A DNA stretch of 64,000 nt, taken from an uncultured Flavobacteriales bacterium. GTDB taxonomy: Bacteria > Bacteroidota > Bacteroidia > Flavobacteriales_D > Crocinitomicaceae. Positions 18,701-27,377 of this stretch are shown here, one piece after another; position 1 is the first letter of the stretch; every line of letters starts with the position of its first letter. The stretch lies in NCBI GenBank assembly GCA_937876195.1, contig CALEIK010000017.1:62001-126000 (forward strand), written 5' to 3'. A program made the translations under genes and the position numbers. Under the pieces are notes generated by a model that did not search any database, was not told the DNA's origin, and saw only the letters and a list, made by a program, of their open reading frames with translations.

Positions 18701-18836
18701 CCTCATGTGTTATTTGAAGAAGAAACTCTCCTTCAATGTACGGTTTGTTGTCAAAATGATTCTTCCCGTCTTGGGAAAAAGAGAAGTGAGACATCGTTAA
18801 AAATCCCACTATTAAAAGTAATAGAGTGTTTTTCAT
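15738..18836 (-). CDS. Subtilisin-like S8 serine protease with GEVED, SprB-type, PKD and T9SS type A domains (1032 aa)
   Basis: Signal peptide (1-21), propeptide-like region, then an S8 domain (about 110-465) with His220 in GTHGTN and Ser392 in GTSFACP. The position of the catalytic aspartate is held by Glu165 (VVCMVESSGG). The calcium-loop stretch NGIDDDGNGYIDD is typical of this family. Then come an FN3 domain (about 470-550), a GEVED domain (about 555-705, ending WGEVEDYC), SprB-like repeats (about 708-860), a PKD domain (about 865-945; YEWDFGDG) and a type A sorting domain from VQVYPNPTSG (about 958-1032). It is predicted to be a cell-surface protease exported by T9SS. The next gene upstream is the giant adhesin, 170 bp away, with a terminator between. 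Confidence 0.92.
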   Translation of the reverse strand: MKNTLLLLIVGFLTMSHFSFSQDGKNHFDNKPYIEGEFLLQITHEGSVREILNNAPAEFDLKLVKLLSKPMRIWLFSFDYTAISHAEMQYWFYSQKHVAVADYNYHIQMRATTPGDPSFNTQWHHVNTGQTGGTNDADIDSDLAWDITTGGLTATNDDIVVCMVESSGGNLNHQDLSPNRWTNTGEIDGNGIDDDGNGYIDDYNGWNTGNDTDDTGTGTHGTNCLGMIGAKGDNGLNVVGANWDVKLMVVNMGGGLSQANVIEAYTYPLTLRQQWNNSGGTEGAFVVATSASWGIDGADPTDYPLWCSFYDTLGYYGIINVGATTNSNLDVDVAGDMPTACASEYMVGVGRTDDNDNTAGGYGDQTILLGAPGIDVVTTSGTTGITTTTGTSFACPLTAGVIGLAYSIPCPDFMGIVTSDPKGAADLVLQALIDGVDQKPQLSTRFITGGRLNAKNLLDELMAVVCSGSICLAPSAVSSTVVDDDEANINFTVYGSASSTNLYWREVGAGTWNLEAGVTSPFNLSGLIGCTEYEFYMESDCSGDISNPSATQSFTTTGCGNCVELAYCTNNATDGTDEWIESFTLDTYTNNSGNDGGYADFTMSGSIDLDIDATYNFTVDVEWGGTLYDEYTRIWVDLNQNGTFEAGEMLFDQGAASQTDVNGTITIPAGTPLGSTRMRVQMAYLGSGQATLPGVCGSFTWGEVEDYCLNLTSGTVCAMNVNSTVTDPTCEGQDDGSIAVAVSGGTPSYTYDWGAAGGDVDNISNLTEGAYTVTITDNAGCDTTINYNLAYVITLGGNFTNADASCNGFTDGESVVTGTGGTGYSYQWTSGPAGDTYSGIGAGNYSVTVTDIASGCETVESTTINEPPADQASFTSSATFLDVDFTNTSTPGTYEWDFGDGVGTSTIANPSYSYGSADTYTVCLEVTTACGVTQFCDDVTVEADVAALSTLSMEGVQVYPNPTSGIVNFKVVNANVKSIEILDIVGKVITKQQVVGELTMIDLNNLNDGTYFYRITDLNNSILAVDKLMIAR

Positions 18837-18956
18837 AAGTACAGTTTTTGTTTTCTAGTTTCGTAAACTTACTAATATAAAGCTTAATTGTCAAATATTT
18901 TTACTTGAATTAAATCGATTAAGTAGCTAAACCACATCGATATAGGGACTCTATAG

Positions 18957-18989
18957 AAAAAGGAGCCCTCCTATGAGAAAGCTCCTTTA
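18957..18989 (-). terminator. Rho-independent terminator after the adhesin gene
   Basis: On the minus strand AAAGGAGC pairs with GCTCCTTT around a loop of about 15 bases, followed by T residues. It lies 18 bp past the adhesin stop and 120 bp before the subtilase start, so the two large genes probably have separate transcripts. Confidence 0.7.
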
Positions 18990-19006
18990 ATTCTTTTATA
19001 GGTTAT

Positions 19007-22000
19007 TTATTTCAAAATTGAAACGTGACCTGTATAGGTTCTTCGGTAATCCAATTGTAAGTCTTTGACCACAATTTTCCAAACATATGTGCCTTCTTGT
19101 ACTAATTTGCCTTTGTAAGTACCATCCCAACCAACAGAAGCGTCATGCGACTCCCAAATGAGTTCTCCCCAGCGATTAAAAATCAAGAAGTCAAAGTCAA
19201 ACAAATCAATTCCATTCACAAAGGCTCTGAAGGTTTGGTTAAACTCATCGTCATCAGGGGTAAATGAATTTGGCACATAAATAGCAATTTCATCTTCCAC
19301 ATGAATTGTTACACACATTTCATCTTGACATCCGCCGCTATTAATTGCAGTCAAGCAAATTTGGTACGCACCCGTATCAGTTGGGAAGGTGTGTTCTACA
19401 TCTTCGGTACTATAACTGAAGTTGTACCCGTCTTCACCGGTAATTTCCCATTCATACTGATCTGCATTGATCGAATTATTATCCAAATCAATTGTATTGT
19501 TATACACCGAAATGGTCGTTGGAAAATGGATGAAATCAGCATACGTTGGTGGTACAGTTCCAAGTATAACAGATTGGTTGGCGGTACACCCGTTTGCATC
19601 GGTAACAAGGACGTTGTAACTTCCAGCGCACAATCCTGTGAACACTCCTGTTCCATTCGAAATACCATTCAACGTATATGCAACTCCTGTGTTAGACCCT
19701 ATCACGAATTCTCCATCACAATCATCCTCACAGCCATCATCAATTTGACTAATCACTAATGGCTGAATTTCTACAGCTGGTTGAACGGTCTCAACTCCTG
19801 CACTTGAACATCCATTGGCATCAGTAATTGTATAGTTGTAATTCCCAGCACATAAATCATCTACGTTATTACTTGCTGCAGTCGTGCCATTATAGACATA
19901 ATCATAAGGCGCTGTTCCACCTACTACATTCCATGTAATCGAACCATCACAAGAACTGAAGCATGTCACATCCACCACTACCGTGTTCACCACCAAAGCG
20001 TTTGACTCACTGATTATCACATCTTCAATGACTGATAAACATCCGTTTGCATCCTCTACAATCACTTGGTAGGTCTGCGCTGTGAGTCCTGAAAATATTG
20101 GATTCGCATTCCACGTTGCACCATTGTCGATTGAATAGTTATAACCAGGTGTTCCACCTCCACCAATCACTTCAATCTCTCCATCGTTCATGCCAAAGCA
20201 CGTTACGTCAGTAGGATTAAAATCAATTGTAACAGGCGTTGGTTCAGCGATGACAGCAACATCAGTTGCTTGACAACCATTGGCATCAGTGACAGTAATG
20301 GTATAATTCCCAGCATCAAGTCCAGTAAACACACCTGTTCCGTTATTTGTGATTGGTCCAGGATTTCCAATTTCGTAATCCAATATTCCAAACCCTCCAT
20401 TCGCAATCACTTCGATCTCTCCTGTCAAATCACCATTACATAATGGATCAATGACATTCACTGCTGTGATTACTGGAGCGTTCAAATCAGATAGCTGTAC
20501 ATCAATTGTGTCGCTACATATACCTGTACCATCTTGTACTACAATCTCGTATGTCCCAGAAGTAAGGTTTGTGAATGAATTTGATACGACGAAAGGTCCA
20601 TTATCAATACTATAAGTATAATTTCCATCTCCACCTACGGCTTGAACGTTAATTGTACCGTCCGCTTGACCGCAACTTGGTTGTATTGTAGAAGTTGTAT
20701 CTAACACAATATTACAACAGTCTTGTGCTTCAACTGTTTCAACACTTGTTTCGGGACAAGCACCTCCTGTTGTATATTCAACGGTGTAGGTCGTTCCTGG
20801 AACACCATCCGTGATTTCACCAGTTGTAGCATCAATTGTTGCTCCGTCTCCTGGCGCAGGATTAAAATCAAATGTTCCTCCTGGAGTAACTATGCCTGTC
20901 GCGCTGTTCGCTGTTCCCGCACAAAAATCCGTCAAAGTAAACGTAGGGTCATCTGGAATTGGCGCAGTCAATGTTGCAAAATCGGTTGAAGCACAGCTTG
21001 CCGCAGCAGAGGTGATAATTTCTAAATTATTGATTGCTACCGAAGGATCGGTACCAACACCATCATCGTTATTATCCCAACGAATTGCTACCTGTAAATT
21101 TGCAATATTTTCACACGACGCTGGCAAAGCAGAAGAGAATGCTGTCCAAATACCTTGAGGTGCACAAGCACCTGTTCCTGAAAACAACGGTGCCAATAAA
21201 GTCCACCCAAATCCATCATTGTACCAAACAGTTGCTTGGTCAACAGGAGGCGCTCCTCCAGCAATGAAATCAAAATTCAATGTTAAACCGGTTTGACCAA
21301 CTGTATTAATCATAGGTGACTCAGCTTGTCGATGTGTTTCCGGACAAAACAAGAATCCACACAAACCACCAGCATCATAAGCAGCTCCTCCACCTGGGAA
21401 GAATACACTCGTGATGTGTAAGGTTGCATCACCATTTGTCGCGATACCACATCCACCGGCAGCTACTCCACCTTCATTATCATTAACTTCAAAATAATTC
21501 GGATCAGCGCCTTCAGCTCCAACAGGAACGTTCAACGTCCAACCAGCAGCTCCAGACTCAAAATCATCGTAAAATAATTGTGTGCTTCCTCCAGCTGCGT
21601 CAGATACTTCAACTGAGTAGTCACCGTCACATAAATTGTCTATCGTCGCTGCATTTGGACCGATTGGATTTCCCGCGTCATCAAACCATTGGTAAGAATA
21701 CGGTGGATTTCCGCCTGACACAGCAACCGTAATAGTACCATCACATGCACCTGGACATGATTCATTTGTCGGTGTAATATTGTCAATGACTGCACCACCG
21801 AGATTCGCAACAGATTCATTGCCTGTTGTTACGCAACCTAATGCATCGGTAATTTCAATATCATAGTTTCCGGCACTTAATCCCGTAAAATTAGGGGATC
21901 CTTGAGTTGTTGCTCCTCCATCAATAGAGTACGTAAACCCTGGAGTACCACCAACTGCGGTCAAATTAATTTCACCATCAGCTAATCCACAGTTCTCATC

Positions 22001-25000
22001 CACAATCGAGACATTGTAATTCAATCCACTAACTGTCACTGTTTCCGTCGTTGTCGCTGAACATGCTCCAGCAGTAGTATATTCAACTGTATAAGTTGTT
22101 CCTGTAACACCATTTGTGATTGCTCCAGTCGCTCCATTGATCGTTGCTCCATCTCCAGGTGCAGGATTGAATGCAAATGTTCCACCTGGTGTTGCAATGC
22201 CTGTTGCACTGTTCGCTGAACCTGCGCAGAAATCTGTCAATGTGAAAGACGCATCGTCTTGCAATGTAACTGTCACCGTTTCCGTCGTTGTCGCTGAACA
22301 AGCCCCAGCAGTAGTATATTCAACAGTATATGTTGTTCCAGCAACGCCATTTGTGATTGCTCCTGTTACTCCATTGATTGTTGCTCCATCTCCAGGTGCC
22401 GGATTGAAGGTAAATGTTCCACCGGGTGTTGCAATACCTGTAGCGCTATTCGCTGAACCTGCACAGAAATCTGTCAATGTGAAAGATGCATCGTCTTGCA
22501 ATGTAACCGTCACCGTTTCCGTCGTAGTCGCTGAACAAGCTCCAGCAGTTGTATATTCAACTGTATAAGTTGTTCCTGTAACACCATTTGTGATTGCTCC
22601 AGTCGCTCCGTTGATCGTTGCTCCATCTCCAGGTGCCGGATTGAATGCAAATGTTCCACCGGGCGTTGCAATACCAGTAGCACTGTTCGCCGAGCCTGCA
22701 CAGAAATCTGTCAATGTGAAAGATGCATCGTCTTGCAATGTAACTGTCACCGTTTCCGTTGTTGTCGCTGAACAAGCCCCAGCAGTAGTATATTCAACAG
22801 TATATGTTGTTCCAGCAACGCCATTTGTGATTGCTCCTGTTACTCCATTGATCGTTGCTCCATCTCCAGGTGCCGGATTGAAGGTAAATGTTCCACCTGG
22901 TGTTGCAATGCCTGTAGCACTGTTCGCTGAGCCTGCGCAGAAATCTGTCAGTGTGAAAGATGCATCGTCTTGCAAAGTAACTGTCACTGTTTCGGTTGAG
23001 GAAGCAGGACATATACCAGCAGTTGTATACTCAATTGTATATGTTGTTCCAGCAACACCATTTGTGATCGCTCCAGTCGCTCCGTTGATCGTTGCTCCAT
23101 CTCCAGGTGCTGGATTGAAGGCAAATGTTCCGCCTGGCGTTGCAACGCCTGTTGCACTGTTCGCGGAGCCTGCACAGAAATCTGTCAATGTGAAGGATGC
23201 ATCGTCTAATGGGTTAATTGTTACTATAACTTCATACACCTCAAAGCATGTAGGGTCAAGCGGATCTTCGGCGCGAATCCAGTAAGAGCCTGAAGTCACT
23301 ACAATTTGGGCAATAGGATTTACATCATTTTGAGCATCAACTTGAGAACCGTGATAACTAATCGTTGCTGGATCTGAAGAAACATTGATACCGTTTGCAA
23401 GATCAACAGTTGATGGTGCACAAGCAACCAATGGATCAATGTTTAATACTGGTGGAATACATCCACTACAAGGATCTACAGTGATTGAAACAATTTCAGT
23501 ATGGGTAGCACAACCAGGAGTTCCATTCGAAACCGTGATTTCATAATCTGTGCTAACCAGTGGACATGCCTCTGTATTGATTGAATTTGGATCAGCTAAT
23601 CCAGCAGATGGTGACCAGCTAACATCCACAGGACCATTAATCGGCGGATCATCGAAAGTGATGTTCCAACCTGTTAACGAACCAAAGCCAAAGCCAAAGC
23701 CACCAGATCCAGTATTAAATTCTAAAGTCCAAACACCATTTGCATCACAACCATCCAAATCAGAAAGAGGATCTGAAGGGTCAAATTGACCAGAATAACT
23801 TCCTGAACCTCCACTAATTGGCGTTCCGCCACTTGGAATAAAACACATATCTTGTATACCTGTAGCAGTAATATCTCCAGCCGGAACCAAGGTGATTTCA
23901 CAACCATTAGGCGCAGTTAAGGTAATATTAAAGCTCGATGCATCAATATTGCAACTCTCACCAATTGAAATAGGCGTTCCATTGCAATTACATCCGAAGA
24001 AGTTCGTACAAAGTTCACTTCCTGAAAAATTAAAGTCGTTGATACAAACCTCCAAAATAGAGCCTGAATTAACGGTTGTCATATTCAAATCCTGAATATT
24101 AATATTTACGGACGCGGAACCTGTTGCTACAATCTCCAACTGATTGTTCTCATACGTTTCTATTCCACCTGGATCGATTACCCATAATGCAGTTCCAGTT
24201 ATATCTGTACACTCTCCATCACAAATTGTTGTAGGATCTGCGGCAACGTTCACATCGAATACTGGATCGATGACAATAACTGTAATATCTGCAGTGCACA
24301 CTTGTCCTGAACCTGTAGTAATTTGAGCCGTATAGGTTGTTGTACTCGTTGGTGAAACATCCGCTGGATTATCACCTCCAGGGTTTCCTACTCCGTAAGA
24401 ATAACCATCATGTAACCAAACAACTTCGGCATTTGTATCATTTTGGAAAATCTGCACATTGTCAATTCCCCAGTGGTCGTAATCCGCTCCAGAATCAGCA
24501 ATTTGATGCCAACGGAACATTGTCGCTGAAGTAATCGCAGCACCAGGAATTTGAAAACACCAGTTGTTCCAATTTGTCAATTGCGGGTCATTTCCTCCGT
24601 TTGGATCAAAATAATGAATATCGATCCAAGTGGCACCTCCATCTGTTGAGTATTGTAGATAAACCCCTTCATCTGGTTCATCAGGACCTTCACATGGTGC
24701 GGCGTCGCCTTGTTCTGCAAACAATAAATCAAAACAGATAGTTACCCCTGCGGTTGCCGCTGTCAGGTCATACGTAGCGGAAACCAAAGTTCTTGGAACC
24801 GACGTATTATTATCCATCCAAGCATGGGGTGTGCCATCCACCCCACCTGGAGAGCATGGATTGGAAAAACTTGTGGCTCCTGGAGTAGAACCCCATCCAG
24901 GTCCAAAACCTCCAGTATTGAAATCTTCATCTAAGACCACGGTACCTTCACCTGAACCAAAAGCCGAAAGCGTTGCACTTTGTCCACAAATTATTTCGGT

Positions 25001-25093
25001 TGGACTCGCACTCACATTGATGTCACATTGTGAATAACTAAAATTGAAGCTGGAATAGGTAAATGCAGTTAATAGGATTAGTGTATTTCTCAT
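19007..25093 (-). CDS. Giant T9SS type B surface protein (adhesin) with tandem repeats (2028 aa)
   Basis: Order: signal peptide (1-21); jellyroll domain (about 40-215); proprotein-convertase P-like domain (about 310-480); an Ig-like segment; five tandem 79-residue repeats (630-1024); SprB-type repeats; a second jellyroll domain (about 1180-1370) homologous to the one at 1426-2646; a sixth diverged copy of the 79-residue repeat (from 1381); four or five more SprB-type repeats of the NESCPGACDGTITV kind; a PKD-like segment; and a gliding-motility-associated type B C-terminal domain (last ~90 residues, from YVPNSFTPDDDEFN). It is expected on the cell surface via T9SS. Cysteines recur in the repeats. 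The ATG at 25093 overlaps the upstream gene's stop (ATGA). Confidence 0.93.
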   Translation of the reverse strand: MRNTLILLTAFTYSSFNFSYSQCDINVSASPTEIICGQSATLSAFGSGEGTVVLDEDFNTGGFGPGWGSTPGATSFSNPCSPGGVDGTPHAWMDNNTSVPRTLVSATYDLTAATAGVTICFDLLFAEQGDAAPCEGPDEPDEGVYLQYSTDGGATWIDIHYFDPNGGNDPQLTNWNNWCFQIPGAAITSATMFRWHQIADSGADYDHWGIDNVQIFQNDTNAEVVWLHDGYSYGVGNPGGDNPADVSPTSTTTYTAQITTGSGQVCTADITVIVIDPVFDVNVAADPTTICDGECTDITGTALWVIDPGGIETYENNQLEIVATGSASVNINIQDLNMTTVNSGSILEVCINDFNFSGSELCTNFFGCNCNGTPISIGESCNIDASSFNITLTAPNGCEITLVPAGDITATGIQDMCFIPSGGTPISGGSGSYSGQFDPSDPLSDLDGCDANGVWTLEFNTGSGGFGFGFGSLTGWNITFDDPPINGPVDVSWSPSAGLADPNSINTEACPLVSTDYEITVSNGTPGCATHTEIVSITVDPCSGCIPPVLNIDPLVACAPSTVDLANGINVSSDPATISYHGSQVDAQNDVNPIAQIVVTSGSYWIRAEDPLDPTCFEVYEVIVTINPLDDASFTLTDFCAGSANSATGVATPGGTFAFNPAPGDGATINGATGAITNGVAGTTYTIEYTTAGICPASSTETVTVTLQDDASFTLTDFCAGSANSATGIATPGGTFTFNPAPGDGATINGVTGAITNGVAGTTYTVEYTTAGACSATTTETVTVTLQDDASFTLTDFCAGSANSATGIATPGGTFAFNPAPGDGATINGATGAITNGVTGTTYTVEYTTAGACSATTTETVTVTLQDDASFTLTDFCAGSANSATGIATPGGTFTFNPAPGDGATINGVTGAITNGVAGTTYTVEYTTAGACSATTTETVTVTLQDDASFTLTDFCAGSANSATGIATPGGTFAFNPAPGDGATINGATGAITNGVTGTTYTVEYTTAGACSATTTETVTVSGLNYNVSIVDENCGLADGEINLTAVGGTPGFTYSIDGGATTQGSPNFTGLSAGNYDIEITDALGCVTTGNESVANLGGAVIDNITPTNESCPGACDGTITVAVSGGNPPYSYQWFDDAGNPIGPNAATIDNLCDGDYSVEVSDAAGGSTQLFYDDFESGAAGWTLNVPVGAEGADPNYFEVNDNEGGVAAGGCGIATNGDATLHITSVFFPGGGAAYDAGGLCGFLFCPETHRQAESPMINTVGQTGLTLNFDFIAGGAPPVDQATVWYNDGFGWTLLAPLFSGTGACAPQGIWTAFSSALPASCENIANLQVAIRWDNNDDGVGTDPSVAINNLEIITSAAASCASTDFATLTAPIPDDPTFTLTDFCAGTANSATGIVTPGGTFDFNPAPGDGATIDATTGEITDGVPGTTYTVEYTTGGACPETSVETVEAQDCCNIVLDTTSTIQPSCGQADGTINVQAVGGDGNYTYSIDNGPFVVSNSFTNLTSGTYEIVVQDGTGICSDTIDVQLSDLNAPVITAVNVIDPLCNGDLTGEIEVIANGGFGILDYEIGNPGPITNNGTGVFTGLDAGNYTITVTDANGCQATDVAVIAEPTPVTIDFNPTDVTCFGMNDGEIEVIGGGGTPGYNYSIDNGATWNANPIFSGLTAQTYQVIVEDANGCLSVIEDVIISESNALVVNTVVVDVTCFSSCDGSITWNVVGGTAPYDYVYNGTTAASNNVDDLCAGNYNYTITDANGCSSAGVETVQPAVEIQPLVISQIDDGCEDDCDGEFVIGSNTGVAYTLNGISNGTGVFTGLCAGSYNVLVTDANGCTANQSVILGTVPPTYADFIHFPTTISVYNNTIDLDNNSINADQYEWEITGEDGYNFSYSTEDVEHTFPTDTGAYQICLTAINSGGCQDEMCVTIHVEDEIAIYVPNSFTPDDDEFNQTFRAFVNGIDLFDFDFLIFNRWGELIWESHDASVGWDGTYKGKLVQEGTYVWKIVVKDLQLDYRRTYTGHVSILK
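20717..20953 (-). repeat. Diverged sixth copy of the 79-residue adhesin repeat
   Basis: DDPTFTLTDFCAGTANSATG, then PGGTFDFNPAPGDGATI and TYTVEYTTGGACP, align with the array at 22022-23206 but carry about a dozen changes. It sits alone, about 1.1 kb nearer the C-terminus, separated from the array by SprB-type and jellyroll domains. Confidence 0.85.
22022..23206 (-). repeat. Five tandem 237-bp repeats in the adhesin gene, alternating in an ABAB pattern
   Basis: Each unit encodes 79 residues starting DDASFTLTDFCAGSANSATG. Unit starts (minus strand) are at 23206, 22969, 22732, 22495 and 22258, exactly 237 bp apart. Unit 1 is the most different. Units 2 and 4 encode identical protein (TFTF, GVTG, GVAG), and units 3 and 5 are likewise identical up to the exit (TFAF, GATG, GVTG). 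The pattern fits duplication of a two-unit, 474-bp block. Confidence 0.95.
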
Positions 25094-25500
25094 TTTTGCT
25101 TGTATTCAACGTTAATTACTTCAAAACCACTCAATTTTTGCTTAATGGTTCCTTTCATGTCAGCACTAAAAATATAAAACGTCTTATCGTGTTTTTTGTC
25201 ATCACCATAGGTCATAGTAGTGTTTGCAGGTATAAGCACTTCGAATGTTCTTTCAGGTGATTCGGCTAGTTCTTCTAAGTTGTAGGAAACCTTTCGATCG
25301 AAGGACAATTGAATATCCTCATCTGTCCGATTCACGTACTTGAATATTATTCGCTCATGATGAATCCCATCAGAGGCACTCACATAATTGATTTTTGTGT
25401 GTTGTATGGATACCGATTCATCGCTGTACGAATCTATCCAGTTTTGCGACCATGCAACCGTTTGCATTGCCGAGGCGAGTAGTAAAAATAGTATTTTCAT
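25090..25500 (-). CDS. Small secreted protein coupled to the adhesin gene (136 aa)
   Basis: Not recognised. A signal peptide (MKILFLLLASAMQTVAWSQ, cleavage near residue 19) precedes about 117 mature residues that look all-beta: HHERIIFKYVNRTDEDIQL, then LSFDRKVSYN, and FEVINVEYKQK at the end, an Ig-like pattern. The stop overlaps the start of the 2028-residue adhesin by ATGA, so translation is probably coupled and the products made together. A helper, chaperone or partner of the adhesin is a reasonable guess, but it is not a PorP/SprF-type outer membrane protein, the usual companion of type B adhesins. ATG at 25500. Confidence 0.7.
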   Translation of the reverse strand: MKILFLLLASAMQTVAWSQNWIDSYSDESVSIQHTKINYVSASDGIHHERIIFKYVNRTDEDIQLSFDRKVSYNLEELAESPERTFEVLIPANTTMTYGDDKKHDKTFYIFSADMKGTIKQKLSGFEVINVEYKQK

Positions 25501-25737
25501 AGTTCGGGTAGAAAGATACAGCTAAAGGTTAATAAATCATTGGTTTTGTGCAATTCTTGTCAAATCAACTACTTGTAAATGATTTTTTAACAAAGTATCC
25601 TTTATCAAAATTTAAATTAAAAAGTTAGTTCTACACCGACTAAACGAGACTTCCTGTAAAGAGTTGCCTGCTAAATAGAAAACAGTCAAATTAGGCTTAA
25701 AATTTGCTATACTTGGGCGTTATAAAATCGTCGCGAC

Positions 25738-26700
25738 ATGTTCAAATCTTCGTTTCAGTTATCCAGTTTCTTGCTGATTTTATTTTTTCTTCCGTTCATT
25801 GGTGTTGGACAAAGTGACCTTATTGAGATTCGTGATTTCGGTAAAAACAAAGGAAATCTAACAATGTATCTTCACGTCAACAATACAATTAAAACAAAAA
25901 AATTACCGCTAGTTGTTGTTTTACACGGATGTTCGCAAAATGCGCAAAAGGTTGCCGAACAAAGTGGTTGGAACAAACTGGCCGACCAATATGGATTTAT
26001 CGTTCTATATCCAGAGCAAAAACGTACAAACAACATGTCAAATTGTTTTAATTGGTTCAATAAAAAGGACATTGACCCCAATAATGGTGAATCTTCCTCT
26101 ATTCTAGAGATGATTGCCTTCACAAAAGCTAATTATGCCATTGATTCAACGCGTATTTTTATTTACGGTCTCTCAGCAGGAGCGGCAATGACGGTCAACC
26201 TTATGGCCAACTCACCTACTACGTTCAACACGGGAGCGTCTTTCGCTGGCGGTGCCTATGGGATTGCGCAAACCTTTCTTAGTGCATCATCGGCAATGTC
26301 AAATCCACCTGCTAAGTCACCAGAAGAATGGGCGGACCTAGTACCCCACTCTGATACTTATCCTCGCTTGATTGTTGGACATGGAACAAAAGACAATGTG
26401 GTCGACTTTCAAAACGCACAAGAATTAATCAAGCAATGGACCTATTTGCATCAGTTGGATTTCAAGGATGGAATTCCTGAACCCTCATTTGCTCAGAACA
26501 ACCGAATTACACGAACGAGTTACCGCGACAGTCTTATGAATGAACAGATAATTTTCTACGAACTTAAAAACGCGGGACACTCACTTCCCGTTGATCCAGG
26601 AGATGGAAATGAACAAGGTGGTGAAACAGGAATGTTCGCGGAAGATTATGATTTTTTCTCGACCTATTATATCGCAAAAGACTTTGGATTACTCGACTGA
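25738..26700 (+). CDS. PHB-depolymerase-like (LpqC) esterase, secreted (320 aa)
   Basis: A signal peptide (about 1-24, ending GVGQ) is followed by an alpha/beta hydrolase of the poly(3-hydroxybutyrate) depolymerase/LpqC type. Oxyanion region: LVVVLHGCSQNA (about 58-69). Nucleophile: Ser146 in GLSAGA. The acid is probably in GTKDNVV, and the histidine in NAGHSLP (about 283-289). Relatives hydrolyse short polyesters or act as feruloyl/acetyl-xylan esterases, so the substrate stays open. There is no T9SS sorting domain, so it is periplasmic or soluble. It stands on the plus strand after a 237-bp spacer; TATACTTG at 25708-25715 is a possible -7 box. Confidence 0.88.
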   Translation: MFKSSFQLSSFLLILFFLPFIGVGQSDLIEIRDFGKNKGNLTMYLHVNNTIKTKKLPLVVVLHGCSQNAQKVAEQSGWNKLADQYGFIVLYPEQKRTNNMSNCFNWFNKKDIDPNNGESSSILEMIAFTKANYAIDSTRIFIYGLSAGAAMTVNLMANSPTTFNTGASFAGGAYGIAQTFLSASSAMSNPPAKSPEEWADLVPHSDTYPRLIVGHGTKDNVVDFQNAQELIKQWTYLHQLDFKDGIPEPSFAQNNRITRTSYRDSLMNEQIIFYELKNAGHSLPVDPGDGNEQGGETGMFAEDYDFFSTYYIAKDFGLLD

Positions 26701-26788
26701 ACGTTGCTCCAAAGTGAAATTTTACATCAACCATATTTTCAATCATTTTATTTCGTTATTTCGCTGAAAATTATTAATTTGAAAATCG

Positions 26789-27376
26789 ATGATTCATCCA
26801 AATACAGAACTTAAATTTATCAGTGAACAAGTAGGTTATGGAGTGGTTGCAACGGAATTTATTCCCGCTGGAACCATCACCTGGGTCTTGGATAAATTGG
26901 ACCGTGAATTCAGTCCGCTAGAGTTCCAGAATATGACACCAATTTATCAGAATATTTTGGAAACGTACTCATTTCGAAATAACAATGGTAACTTTGTGCT
27001 TTGCTGGGACAATGGACGATTTGTAAATCACAGTTTTAATTCCAATTGTTTAACAACCGCTTATGATTTTGAAATTGCCATTCGTGATATCCAGCCCGGC
27101 GAAGAATTGACCGACGATTATGGGTATCTGAATATTTCCGAACCATTCAGAGGAATCAATGAAGGAACAAAGCGAAAAGTCGTTTATCCTGATGATTTAT
27201 TGAAATACTACAAAGTGTGGGACAAGAAGTTGCTCAAAGAATTTGGAAATATTCCGAAGTTAGAGCAACCCTTGAGAGAATTAATTTCCACTGAAACTTG
27301 GGAAGAAATTATGGCAATTGCAGACAACAAAAAAGAAATGAATTCAATCATTAACAATTATTACTCAGTGAAATAA
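26789..27376 (+). CDS. SET-domain protein-lysine methyltransferase family protein (195 aa)
   Basis: A stand-alone SET domain (about 8-125) with the SAM-binding opening GYGVVATEFIPAGT (16-29), the NHS motif in RFVNHSFNSNC (about 74-84) and the closing ELTDDYGYL, whose tyrosine is the usual catalytic residue. No cysteine-rich pre- or post-SET zinc cluster is seen; the C-terminal 70 residues are charged and probably helical. SET enzymes transfer methyl groups from SAM to protein lysines; the bacterial target is unknown. The stop is 1 bp from the ATG of the GNAT-nitrilase gene, indicating one operon and probable functional linkage. ATG at 26789. Confidence 0.88.
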   Translation: MIHPNTELKFISEQVGYGVVATEFIPAGTITWVLDKLDREFSPLEFQNMTPIYQNILETYSFRNNNGNFVLCWDNGRFVNHSFNSNCLTTAYDFEIAIRDIQPGEELTDDYGYLNISEPFRGINEGTKRKVVYPDDLLKYYKVWDKKLLKEFGNIPKLEQPLRELISTETWEEIMAIADNKKEMNSIINNYYSVK

Positions 27377-27377
27377 T

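Noticed and set aside
22022..23206. Regularly spaced repeats as a possible CRISPR array
   Set aside because: The 237-bp units are contiguous and coding, without spacers, and are far longer than CRISPR repeats.
22116..23285. Long plus-strand open frames rich in Pro, Ala and Val inside the adhesin repeat region
   Set aside because: They are antisense to the adhesin repeats, repeat with the same 237-bp period, lack signal or domain features and have no own RBS. They are a by-product of the repeat composition.
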